The notes beneath the pieces are model-generated. The model saw nothing but the letters and a program-made list of their open reading frames with translations. It had not been told where the DNA came from and made no database searches. From Sphaerochaeta sp032144095 (lineage in GTDB: Bacteria; Spirochaetota; Spirochaetia; Sphaerochaetales; Sphaerochaetaceae), in NCBI RefSeq assembly GCF_032144095.1, contig NZ_JAVSNJ010000013.1:10751-74750 (forward strand): a DNA stretch of 64,000 nt. The letters are read 5' to 3'. Both the position numbers and the translations under genes were made by a program. Positions 24,518-32,758 of this stretch are shown piece after piece. Position 1 is the first letter of the stretch. Each line of letters begins with the position of its first letter.

Positions 24518-27280
24518 CTATACGTTTTTCCCATGGCAGTTCTTGTATTTCTTGCCACTACCACAGGGGCAGGGGTCATTGCGCCCGACCTTGGCTGTGG
24601 AACGCCTGACCGTGACAGGAGCCACATCCCCACCGCCGCTCACCCTTGCCGGTTGGCCAGAATTGGCGAAGGCCGCCTGTGGCCGATGGGACTCGACGGT
24701 CTTGTGCGCTGCGGTCTTTCTGCTATAGGAGTCGTCGGAGCGGGTGATCTGTACCCTGACCAGTGTGTTGGCTATGAAGTGCTTGATGCCCTCAAGCATC
24801 TCGTTGAATATCTCGAAGCCCTCGACCTTGTATTCGACCAGGGGGTTCTTCTGTGCATAGGAGCGCAATCCCACTGCGTCGCGAAGGTCCTCGAGGGCCT
24901 CGAGGTGGTCCTGCCAACGGATGTCGATCTGGCGAAGGTAGTTGAACCTGAGAAAGTCGTTGAACGGCTTCTCCCCTGTCTGGATCACCTTGGAGTCAAT
25001 CTCCTCATCGATGCTCTTTTTCAGGTGGTTCTTGTACTCTTCCTTGGTGGCACCAGCTTCTAGGGGTGGGATGGTGAGATGGAACTCTGCCTGGATCTCC
25101 TCAAGGATCTTCACAGCCATGTCCTCATCCTTCATCTCCTTGGGAAGTGCATCGACAATCTCGCTTGCGATTTCATGGCAGCTGGTGCGCACACGCTCCA
25201 GCAGATGTTCTTCGCTGAGGATCCTGTCACGTTCGCTGTAGATGTAGTTTCTCTGCTCGTTGAGCACATCGTCATAGTCGAGCAGGTGTTTCCGGATCTC
25301 GAAGTTTCGGTCCTCAACCCTTCTCTGGGCCTTTTCGATGGCATTGGAGAGCATGCGATGCTCGATGGGCATCCCGTCCTGCATCCCTATCTTGCCGAGT
25401 ATTCCCCTGATGTTCTCGGATGCGAACAGGCGCATGAGCGAATCGTCCAGGGAGACGTAGAAGCGGCTGGTACCAGGGTCTCCCTGACGGCCTGACCGAC
25501 CGCGCAGCTGGTTGTCGATTCGCCTTGACTCATGGCGCTCGGTTCCCATGATGTACAGGCCCCCGAGCTGCTTGACCTCTTCATACTCCTTGGCCCAGGC
25601 AGGGGTCACCTGCTTGATGGCCTGGGCATACTCCTCGGCTGTGGCTTCGGTACCGCAGATCCTTCTGGCCCTTGCATCGAGGCTGCCCCCAAGCTTGATG
25701 TCGGTTCCACGGCCAGCCATGTTGGTGGCGATCGTGACGGCACCCTTTGCCCCGGCTTCCTCGATGATCAAGGCCTCACGGGCATGGTTCTTGGCGTTCA
25801 GCACCTCGTGCTTGATGCCCATCCTCTTCAGGAGCAGGGAGAGCATCTCACTTTTCTCGATGGATATGGTGCCGACAAGGATTGGCTGGCCAATCTTGTG
25901 TACCCGTGCGATCTCCTCGCAGATTGCCTGTATCTTGAACTGCTCGTTGTAGTAGACAAGGTCTGGATGGTCCTCGCGGACGATGGGCTTGTTGGTGGGG
26001 ATGACCACGACATCAAGGCCGTAGATCTTCAGGAATTCCGGAGCTTCGGTGTCTGCAGTCCCTGTCATGCCGCTGATCTTGTCGTACATCCTGAAGAAGT
26101 TCTGGAACGTGATGGTGGCCAGGGTCTTGTTCTGCCCAAGGATCTTGATCTTCTCCTTGGCCTCGATGGCCTGGTGCAACCCGTCGCTGTAGCGCCTGCC
26201 GTGGAGGATACGGCCGGTGAACTCGTCGACGATCTGCACCTGTCCGTCAACGACGACATAGTCCACATCGTCGGAGTAGAGGCGCAGTGCCTTGACGGCC
26301 TGGGTGACATAGTGCACATACTCGAAGTTCTCGTCGTCATAGATGGACCCGGTGATGACCTTGCTCTTGTTGAGCAGCTCTTCCATATGGTTCATCCCCT
26401 GGTTGGTGAAGGAGACCTTCTTCTGCTTTTCGTCCAGCTTGTAGTCACCCCTCTCTTCAAAGGGCTGGGCATTTCGCTCAAAGCGGGCGAGAGGATCCTG
26501 TTCGTAGTACTCCCCTGTGGCGGGGTCCTTCTCGCACTCGGTGAGGAAGGCAGCGATCTTCTGTGCCCCCATCACCTGGGCTGAGTCATCCTCGCTCTGG
26601 CCGCTGATGATAAGGGGGGTACGGGCCTCGTCGATGAGGATGGAGTCAATTTCGTCGATGATGCAGTAGTGGTGCTTGGGCTGGATCTTCTCTTGCATGG
26701 ACCACTTCATGTTGTCCCTGAGGTAGTCGAAGCCGAACTCGTTGTTTGTCCCGTAGGTGATGTCGGCGCTATAGGCCTTGCGCTTCGCCTCGGTGTCCAT
26801 GTCTGAGAGGATGACCCCGACGGTGAGCCCGAGGAACTCGTAGATCGGTCCCATCCATTCTGAGTCACGACGGGCGAGGTAGTCGTTTACCGTGACGATA
26901 TGTACACCCTTGTTCTCCAGCGAGTTGAGGTATGCCGAGGGTACGCAGGTAAGGGTCTTTCCTTCACCGGTCTTCATTTCCAGGATCTGGCCCCTATGCA
27001 GGACGGCAGCTCCCATGATCTGCACATCGTAGTGGCGCTCACCCAACACCCTGGATGCCGCTTCCCTAGCAAGGGCGAAGGCTTTGGGAAGCAGGCTGTC
27101 AAGCGAGGCCCCTTCTGCAACCTGTTTCCTGAACAAGACCGTCTGGAGAGGGAATTCCTCGTCCTTAAGAGCCTTTGCCCAGGCATCCTCGTTGTTTACT
27201 TCGTGTACGATGGGCCTGAGGGTCCTTAAATCTTTATCTTGTTTTGTTCCGAACAGCTTGGCGAATAGTGATGTTCCCAT
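24518..27280 (-). CDS. secA: Preprotein translocase ATPase SecA
   Basis: Motor ATPase that drives proteins through SecYEG, about 920 residues. Motifs include MKTGEGKTLTC (Walker A), CIIDEIDSILIDEARTPLI (Walker B region), TNMAGRGTDIKLGG and GRSGRQGDPG. The C-terminus ends with the SEC-C zinc motif NDPCPCGSGKKYKNCHGK. Start was set at ATG 27280 (MGTSLFAKLFG); the longer frame from 27328 adds 16 residues without family similarity. Convergent with lacI and divergent from murG. No other sec gene is nearby. Confidence 0.96.
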   Translation of the reverse strand: MGTSLFAKLFGTKQDKDLRTLRPIVHEVNNEDAWAKALKDEEFPLQTVLFRKQVAEGASLDSLLPKAFALAREAASRVLGERHYDVQIMGAAVLHRGQILEMKTGEGKTLTCVPSAYLNSLENKGVHIVTVNDYLARRDSEWMGPIYEFLGLTVGVILSDMDTEAKRKAYSADITYGTNNEFGFDYLRDNMKWSMQEKIQPKHHYCIIDEIDSILIDEARTPLIISGQSEDDSAQVMGAQKIAAFLTECEKDPATGEYYEQDPLARFERNAQPFEERGDYKLDEKQKKVSFTNQGMNHMEELLNKSKVITGSIYDDENFEYVHYVTQAVKALRLYSDDVDYVVVDGQVQIVDEFTGRILHGRRYSDGLHQAIEAKEKIKILGQNKTLATITFQNFFRMYDKISGMTGTADTEAPEFLKIYGLDVVVIPTNKPIVREDHPDLVYYNEQFKIQAICEEIARVHKIGQPILVGTISIEKSEMLSLLLKRMGIKHEVLNAKNHAREALIIEEAGAKGAVTIATNMAGRGTDIKLGGSLDARARRICGTEATAEEYAQAIKQVTPAWAKEYEEVKQLGGLYIMGTERHESRRIDNQLRGRSGRQGDPGTSRFYVSLDDSLMRLFASENIRGILGKIGMQDGMPIEHRMLSNAIEKAQRRVEDRNFEIRKHLLDYDDVLNEQRNYIYSERDRILSEEHLLERVRTSCHEIASEIVDALPKEMKDEDMAVKILEEIQAEFHLTIPPLEAGATKEEYKNHLKKSIDEEIDSKVIQTGEKPFNDFLRFNYLRQIDIRWQDHLEALEDLRDAVGLRSYAQKNPLVEYKVEGFEIFNEMLEGIKHFIANTLVRVQITRSDDSYSRKTAAHKTVESHRPQAAFANSGQPARVSGGGDVAPVTVRRSTAKVGRNDPCPCGSGKKYKNCHGKNV

Positions 27281-27396
27281 GATGACTCTCTTGTACAGGA
27301 TTTGGCATGCCTTGGCACACCCATCCAAGTATACTCAAAACTGCTGTCAGAGAAAAGCTTTCCTTTCCATTAAAAGTGAGCCAAATATACCCGCTG

Positions 27397-27413
27397 TGTA
27401 TCATTATGATACA
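27397..27413. promoter_or_regulatory. 17-base perfect palindrome between secA and murG
   Basis: TGTATCAT and ATGATACA flank a single central T. It lies about 30 bases upstream of the murG extended -10 box, in the divergent region, and has the size and symmetry of a dimeric repressor or activator site. The binding factor is unknown. Confidence 0.45.
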
Positions 27414-27440
27414 TATATGCTATGCGAGCACCCTCCGACA

Positions 27441-27449
27441 TGCTATACT
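27441..27449 (+). promoter_or_regulatory. Extended -10 promoter of murG, nearly leaderless
   Basis: TGCTATACT is an extended -10 element (TGn plus TATACT at 27444-27449) ending six bases before the murG ATG. Transcription would begin at or within a base or two of the start codon. No convincing -35 box is seen, which is normal for extended -10 promoters. Confidence 0.5.
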
Positions 27450-27455
27450 CGGGCC

Positions 27456-28499
27456 ATGTTGGTCTGCTACACAGGGGGAGGAACCCTCGGTCATATCTAT
27501 CCCGCCCTGGCGGTACACCAGGCGTTGGCCTCTCAGCCTGGCTACAGCTGCTTCTGGATCGGCCGTCACAACGGTCTTGAGCAGGCGGCTGTAGAGGGGG
27601 CCGGCATTCCCTTCTATCCCATCCAGAGCGGCAAGCTCAGACGCTATGCCTCCCTGGCAAACATCAGTGACCTGTTCCGCCTTGCAGTAGCCTTCTTCCA
27701 GGCCCTGAAGCTACTGAGGAAGATGCGCCCTACGGTCCTCTTCTCCAAAGGGGGCTTTGTGTCCGTGCCCCCGGTCTATGCCGCCTGGGTGCTGAAGATA
27801 CGGGTGGTTACCCATGAAAGCGATGCCTCCCCTGGCCTTGCAACCCGCTTGAACAGCCGTTGTGCAACCACCGTATGCATACCTTTTGCAGGAAGCGAGG
27901 GCTCCCTTCCCCCTGCAAAGCTGGTGGTGACGGGAAACCCCATCCGTGAGGCCCTGTTTTCCGATGAGGATATCTCCCGGTTTGGCATTGTGCCCACCAT
28001 GCCTGTTTTGCTGGTGCTGGGAGGCAGCCAAGGCTCCTCAGAGATAAACGCCCTGGTACGGGAAAACCTGGAGGCGCTTACGGCCCTTGCGTTTGTCATA
28101 CACCAGTGTGGGAGTGCGGACTACCAGGGAAGTGCCCATGAAAACTATGTAGCTATCCCGCTGCTGGGCCCTGAGCTCGGCTCGCTCTACAGGAGGAGCA
28201 CCCTCGTCGTCAGCCGTGGCGGGGCAGGCACCATAGCCGAGATACTGGCCTTTGGGTGTGCTTCGCTGATCATCCCCCTTTCGACAGCCACCAGCAGGGG
28301 AGACCAGATTCTCAACGCCCAGCGTCTGGTCGACAAAGGGGCGGCCCATGCCCTGTTCGGTGAGGTTTCGAAAGAGATATTTCTCCAGGAAGTAGCATAT
28401 CTGTTGGAGAATCCTGACAAAAGAGGTATCCTTGCAGGAAATGCAAGAGCATTGGCGGTTTCTGGGAGTGCAGTAAAAATTGCATCTCTCCTACGATAA
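27456..28499 (+). CDS. murG: UDP-GlcNAc--lipid I N-acetylglucosaminyltransferase
   Basis: Membrane-associated glycosyltransferase that makes lipid II. The N-terminal G-loop is YTGGGTLGHIYPALAV, a second loop is SKGGFVSVPPVYAA, then VVTHESDASPGLATR. The C-terminal UDP-sugar domain has VLGGSQGSSEINALV and RGGAGTIAEILAFG. From ATG 27456 it has 347 residues; frame extensions upstream are not MurG-like. No ribosome binding site precedes this ATG. In Borrelia and Treponema murG also sits next to cvpA and the HK2/Rrp2 genes, outside the division cluster. Confidence 0.93.
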   Translation: MLVCYTGGGTLGHIYPALAVHQALASQPGYSCFWIGRHNGLEQAAVEGAGIPFYPIQSGKLRRYASLANISDLFRLAVAFFQALKLLRKMRPTVLFSKGGFVSVPPVYAAWVLKIRVVTHESDASPGLATRLNSRCATTVCIPFAGSEGSLPPAKLVVTGNPIREALFSDEDISRFGIVPTMPVLLVLGGSQGSSEINALVRENLEALTALAFVIHQCGSADYQGSAHENYVAIPLLGPELGSLYRRSTLVVSRGGAGTIAEILAFGCASLIIPLSTATSRGDQILNAQRLVDKGAAHALFGEVSKEIFLQEVAYLLENPDKRGILAGNARALAVSGSAVKIASLLR

Positions 28500-28509
28500 G
28501 GAGCATAGT

Positions 28510-29037
28510 ATGGATTGGGGAATGACGATCGGGTCGGTGTATTTTAATTCGATAGATATCATAGTGTTCGCTCTGGCCATCATCGGTGGCATTGCAGACA
28601 CCCTCACGGGTTTTGCCGATGCCTTCGCCCATAGGGCAGGCTTCATTGTGGGATTCTTCCTTGCACTGATGTTTACCAAGATCCTCTCCGAGGTCCTGCT
28701 GGCATCCTTTGGCCTGGGCATGCTTGTTTCCAGCCTCATCTCCTTTGTGGTGCTCTTCCTTGCAGGCTATGTCCTGATGCGGGTGATAGGCAATTTGCTT
28801 GACACGGCCCTGAACGTTACAGGATTGCGGGCTGTCAATGGCTTGCTGGGCTTCATCTGGGGTGTGCTTGAGGTGGTGGTGTTTTCCTCCCTCATCCTCT
28901 ACATGCTGGAACTGCAGACAGCCTTTGACCTCTCCTCCGTCCTGGACAGGAGCCAGTTCATCCTGCGCCTGGTTCGCCCGATGGTTCCTGAGACGGTCAA
29001 CTGGTTTACCCTTACGGTGAATGCTGCCCATGTTTGA
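28510..29037 (+). CDS. cvpA: CvpA-family membrane protein
   Basis: Small polytopic inner-membrane protein of 175 residues with four to five hydrophobic segments. CvpA-type features are the N-terminal FNSIDIIVFALAIIGGIADT segment, GFIVGFFLALMFTKIL, and GLLGFIWGVLEVVV. The family was named for colicin V production and is linked to envelope stress, but its biochemical role is not established. Start ATG 28510 follows AAGGAG. The 3' end overlaps the clamp loader gene. The murG-cvpA-kinase-regulator neighbourhood is a known spirochaete arrangement. Confidence 0.85.
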   Translation: MDWGMTIGSVYFNSIDIIVFALAIIGGIADTLTGFADAFAHRAGFIVGFFLALMFTKILSEVLLASFGLGMLVSSLISFVVLFLAGYVLMRVIGNLLDTALNVTGLRAVNGLLGFIWGVLEVVVFSSLILYMLELQTAFDLSSVLDRSQFILRLVRPMVPETVNWFTLTVNAAHV

Positions 29038-30220
29038 GGAACTATCCAAGAGCCAACCTGACATTGCAGCCCAGCTTTCCAGGCAGATAGAGAGCAATAC
29101 CTTTACCCAGGTAAACCTGTTTGGGGGAAGCCGCTACTCGCTGAGGATGACCAGCGCACTGGAAAGTGCCCGTGTCCTCTCCTGCAAGGAGGAGGGCCTG
29201 TCGTCCTGCCGCTGCGCAAGCTGCAGAAAGTTCGACCTGCTTACCATGCCAAACCTGGTCATTGTCAGCCAGCGTGACCATGAGAGTGTCATCGAGACAG
29301 CCCTTGCCAGCTTTGTCCGCCTCCGTTCGGATTTCTCCAGGCGTTTTCTCATCAGGACGGTCAGGATCCTGCTTTTGCAGTACCATGCGTCCCTGTCCGG
29401 CAGTTCGCAAAGTGCAACCCAGAGTGCCAACTATGATGCGGCCTCGCAGGTAAGCGACCTGTTGATGGAGCTTTCTGAGGAGAAGGGCGAGATTGCCGAG
29501 AAGCGTGCAAAGGCCCTCAGCCAGAGTCTCAAGACCGCATTGAAGGCACTTCTTGCGGCATCCAGGAAGAATACGACCATCTCCGTCAACGAGGTCCGTG
29601 CCCTTGATGAGTGGATCAACCAGACCAGCATGGGGGAACAGAAGCGGTTCATCATCATCGAGAGCCTGGAGCAGACCAACGCCTCGGCGAGGAACAGCCT
29701 CCTGAAGATGCTGGAGGAGCCTCCTACGGATGTCTATTTCTTCCTGATCTCCGAATACCCCAACAGGATCATGCAGACCATCCTCTCGCGTGTTCGCAAG
29801 TACAGCTTCCCCCCGGTTCGGGAGGATAGGGTCAATGCCTTGCTCTCCCCGTTCTTTCTCGGGACCGAACGGTTTGCAACCCTTGAGTCCTTCTTCCTCC
29901 AGGGAGGGGGGCTGGACCTGGCCAAGCATGATGAGGTGGTCCAGACCCTCTTGGATTCGATAGCCAACCATACCTATCTTTCCGAGGAGAGGTTCTCCTC
30001 CCTGGTCGATTTCGTCGACGAGCAGGGTAGCTATGAGTATGTCCTGAAGACCTTGCTCTCCTTTCTGGGAAGCTCGGTCGCTAAGGGGGAGATCACCTGG
30101 CAACGGGCCAGCTCCCTTTCCGATCTCATCTCCAGCAGCTATAGCCAGGCAACGCTTTTCAACCAGAACAAGAAGCTGATGCTCCAGGCCCTCTACCTGA
30201 AACTCATGGAGGTTGCATGA
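29021..30220 (+). CDS. DNA polymerase III clamp loader subunit, delta-prime type
   Basis: AAA+ clamp-loader-like protein of about 399 residues. The nucleotide loop is lost (VNLFGGSRYSLRMTSALESA where an ATPase would have GxxGxGKT), a zinc-finger-like CRCASCRK follows, and the RFC-type SLLKMLEEPPTDVYFFLIS and TILSRVRKY blocks are clear. These features fit the delta-prime (HolB-like) subunit, which does not hydrolyse ATP. An insertion of about 100 residues separates the zinc motif from the sensor region. The start could be ATG 29021 or 29030, both inside cvpA. The 3' end overlaps the kinase by four bases. Confidence 0.8.
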   Translation: MLPMFEELSKSQPDIAAQLSRQIESNTFTQVNLFGGSRYSLRMTSALESARVLSCKEEGLSSCRCASCRKFDLLTMPNLVIVSQRDHESVIETALASFVRLRSDFSRRFLIRTVRILLLQYHASLSGSSQSATQSANYDAASQVSDLLMELSEEKGEIAEKRAKALSQSLKTALKALLAASRKNTTISVNEVRALDEWINQTSMGEQKRFIIIESLEQTNASARNSLLKMLEEPPTDVYFFLISEYPNRIMQTILSRVRKYSFPPVREDRVNALLSPFFLGTERFATLESFFLQGGGLDLAKHDEVVQTLLDSIANHTYLSEERFSSLVDFVDEQGSYEYVLKTLLSFLGSSVAKGEITWQRASSLSDLISSSYSQATLFNQNKKLMLQALYLKLMEVA

Positions 30221-31407
30221 AGAATTTTGTCCTGCGGGCTATCCAGAAGATAGACCAGCTTGATTCCAACCAGATAGTCGATATCCTGAAGAGCCAGTCC
30301 AGGGAGGTGGAGATGTTGGAGAACGTGCTGGAATCGATAGAGGACGGGGTCATCCTCACCGATTCCAAGCTCAGGATCAACTACGCCAACTCCAACTGCC
30401 CGAACCTGGTCCCCATGGTGCGTAGCCGCAACTATGAGGGCCAACCCCTCTCCAAGGTCATCGAGGACGAGCATGTGCTCAGGTACATTGTCCTCTCTGT
30501 CTACAACCGCGCCGATGACCTGGACAATGAGTTCACTTTCCAACGGGGCAGCAAGGTCCAGACGGTTGCCGTGAATGTATTTACCTACAAGTTGCAGGAG
30601 GCCAAGGGGCTTTCCAGCTATGTGCTGATGTTCACCGATGTCACCGAGCACAATGCAAACGAAGCGAGGATGCGCCGCTCGGAGAACCTTGCCTCCATGA
30701 CCACCATGGCGGCGGGGGTTGCCCATGAGATCAAGAACCCCCTGGCAGCGATGGGAATCCACCTGCAGCTCCTCAAGAAGGCATTTGTACGCCAGAACTG
30801 CCTAACCCTTGAGGATGCTGAGCGTTACCTGGATGTGTTTGAGGAAGAGGTGAACCGCCTCAATGGCATTGTGGTCGATTTCTTGTTTGCGGTCCGACCC
30901 CTGGATACCCGCCTGCGGATGGGTTCCATCGTCAAGACGCTCTCCGATATCTGCTCTTTCGTCGAGCCTGAGCTTGCCGAGCACAAGGTGGTCCTCACCT
31001 GTGACCTCTCCTCTTCGCTTCCCAGGCTGGAGTTTGACGAGAACCTGCTCAAGCAGGCTCTGCTCAACCTCATCAAGAATGCGATGAACGCGATGGAGGG
31101 GGGAGGCAAAATACGCCTGCAGGCAAAGGCTGATGGGAACCATGTAGTGATAATGGTCTCTGATACCGGAACCGGCATGGATGACGAGACCTTGCAGAAG
31201 ATCTTTGAACCCTATTTTACCACCAAGGCCACGGGAACCGGGTTGGGCCTTACCGTAGTCTACAAGATCATGAAGGAGCACCATGGCGACATCTCTGTGG
31301 AAAGCAAGCTGGGAGAGGGTACCACCTTCACCCTATCCTTCCCCATACCCAAGAGCGAGAGGCTCAGCCTGACCGAGCCTGTTAAGGAGGGATTGTATGA
31401 AGCGTAG
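30217..31407 (+). CDS. Cytoplasmic PAS histidine kinase, HK2/NtrB-like
   Basis: Sensor kinase of 396 residues with no membrane segment or signal peptide, so it senses a cytoplasmic cue. A PAS-like domain (about 35-145, starting VLESIEDGVILTDSKL) precedes the dimerisation helix with phospho-acceptor His170 in AAGVAHEIKNPLAAM. The ATPase domain has LNLIKNAMNAM (N box), VSDTGTGMD (G1) and GTGLGLTVVYKIM (G2). It overlaps the clamp loader gene and the response regulator, forming a kinase-NtrC pair. Position downstream of murG and cvpA matches Borrelia HK2. Confidence 0.93.
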   Translation: MKNFVLRAIQKIDQLDSNQIVDILKSQSREVEMLENVLESIEDGVILTDSKLRINYANSNCPNLVPMVRSRNYEGQPLSKVIEDEHVLRYIVLSVYNRADDLDNEFTFQRGSKVQTVAVNVFTYKLQEAKGLSSYVLMFTDVTEHNANEARMRRSENLASMTTMAAGVAHEIKNPLAAMGIHLQLLKKAFVRQNCLTLEDAERYLDVFEEEVNRLNGIVVDFLFAVRPLDTRLRMGSIVKTLSDICSFVEPELAEHKVVLTCDLSSSLPRLEFDENLLKQALLNLIKNAMNAMEGGGKIRLQAKADGNHVVIMVSDTGTGMDDETLQKIFEPYFTTKATGTGLGLTVVYKIMKEHHGDISVESKLGEGTTFTLSFPIPKSERLSLTEPVKEGLYEA

Positions 31408-32758
31408 CATCCTCATTGTGGATGACGAGAAGAATATCCGTAGTGGCCTTGCCATGGCCATGGAACTCGATGGGTATGAGACCCTCACTGCCGAGGATGG
31501 TTCTGCCGCCTGGGCCCTAATGGGCAAGAAGGATGTAGACCTGGTCATTACCGACCTGAGGATGCCAAACCTCAGTGGAGGTGAGTTGCTCAAAAGGATC
31601 TCTTCCGCCTATCCCCGGCTACCAGTCATCATCCTCACCGGCCATGGGACCATCGAGACAGCTGTGGAGGCGATGCGCGGTGGCGCCATAGACTTCTTCA
31701 CCAAACCGGTTGACCTTGACCGCCTCTCCCTCGTGGTGAAGAAGGCACTTTCCACGACGGACCTCTATGCCGAGCATGAGAAGCTGAAGGCTGAGGTTGC
31801 AGCCCTGAAGGCGCGCAACCGGTATGACCGCATCGTCGGAAAGAGCCAGAAGATGGTCATGCTGATGGATACCGTGGCCCAGGTAGCCCCAACAAGGGCC
31901 TCGGTGCTGATCACCGGGGAGAGCGGGGTGGGAAAGGAGCTGGTAGCCGATGCCATCCATGAGCTGAGCACCCGATCCAAGGGTCCGTTCATCAAGGTGC
32001 ACTGTGCCGCCCTCTCGGAATCGCTGCTGGAAAGCGAGCTGTTCGGCCATGAGAAAGGTTCCTTTACCGGAGCCACAGCCCAGAAGAAGGGGCGCTTTGA
32101 GCTAGCCGACGGGGGAACGATCTTCCTTGACGAGATCGGGGAGATAAACGCGGCTACCCAGGTAAAGCTGCTCAGGGTGTTGCAGGAGAGGTCCTTTGAA
32201 CGGGTAGGGGGAGAAAAATCCCTTACCGTCGATGTGCGGGTCGTCTGTGCAACGAATAAGGACCTGCTCAAGGAGATCGAGAAGGGAGCTTTCCGTGAGG
32301 ACCTCTACTATAGGCTGAATGTCGTCCATCTTGATGTGCCACCCCTTCGTGACCGAAAGGATGACATCCCCTTGCTGATGACATCCTTCCTTACCCAGTT
32401 TACCCAGGAGAACAACAAAACCATCGAAGGTTTCTCCAATGCGGCAAAGAAGGCCTTGCTTGCCTATGAGTGGCCGGGCAACATACGGGAGCTACGCAAC
32501 TGCATCGAGAGTTCCGTGGTATTGTCCCGCTCTTCCATGATAGAGCTTGACGACCTTCCCCCATCGGTGGGAAGATCTGACAGGTCTGCCCAGCTCTCCT
32601 TCGATGTGGGCATTACCCTGCAGGAAGCCGAAAAGCAACTGATCATCTCCACCCTGGTCATGTGTGGGGGAAACAAGACCAAGGCTGCCGATGTCCTTGG
32701 CATAGGACGCAAGACACTGCACAGAAAACTACAGGAATACCAAATTGACGAAGAATGA
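31397..32758 (+). CDS. Sigma-54-dependent response regulator, NtrC family (Rrp2-like)
   Basis: Transcription activator of 453 residues. Receiver domain with acidic pair DDE (9-11) and phospho-acceptor Asp53 in LVITDLRMPN. The AAA+ domain has GESGVGKELVADAIHEL (Walker A), the sigma-54 contact loop GSFTGA, and GGTIFLDEIGE (Walker B). A Fis-type helix-turn-helix (KTKAADVLGIGRKTLHRKL) ends the protein. Start ATG 31397 follows AAGGAGG. It must work with RpoN, which lies outside the window. Likely target: the sigma-54-type promoter at 36087-36104, by analogy with Borrelia Rrp2 and rpoS. Confidence 0.94.
   Translation: MKRSILIVDDEKNIRSGLAMAMELDGYETLTAEDGSAAWALMGKKDVDLVITDLRMPNLSGGELLKRISSAYPRLPVIILTGHGTIETAVEAMRGGAIDFFTKPVDLDRLSLVVKKALSTTDLYAEHEKLKAEVAALKARNRYDRIVGKSQKMVMLMDTVAQVAPTRASVLITGESGVGKELVADAIHELSTRSKGPFIKVHCAALSESLLESELFGHEKGSFTGATAQKKGRFELADGGTIFLDEIGEINAATQVKLLRVLQERSFERVGGEKSLTVDVRVVCATNKDLLKEIEKGAFREDLYYRLNVVHLDVPPLRDRKDDIPLLMTSFLTQFTQENNKTIEGFSNAAKKALLAYEWPGNIRELRNCIESSVVLSRSSMIELDDLPPSVGRSDRSAQLSFDVGITLQEAEKQLIISTLVMCGGNKTKAADVLGIGRKTLHRKLQEYQIDEE

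Noticed and set aside
25532..26584. Long antisense open frame (350 codons) opposite secA
   Set aside because: Composition follows the secA reading frame; no recognisable domain.
27302..27320. TTGGCATGCCTTGGCAC, resembling a sigma-54 element
   Set aside because: The GG and GC doublets are not at the required 12-base spacing, and no gene start follows at the right distance.
27084..27455. N-terminal extension of murG
   Set aside because: It lies antisense to the start of secA and across the promoter region; MurG similarity begins at ATG 27456.
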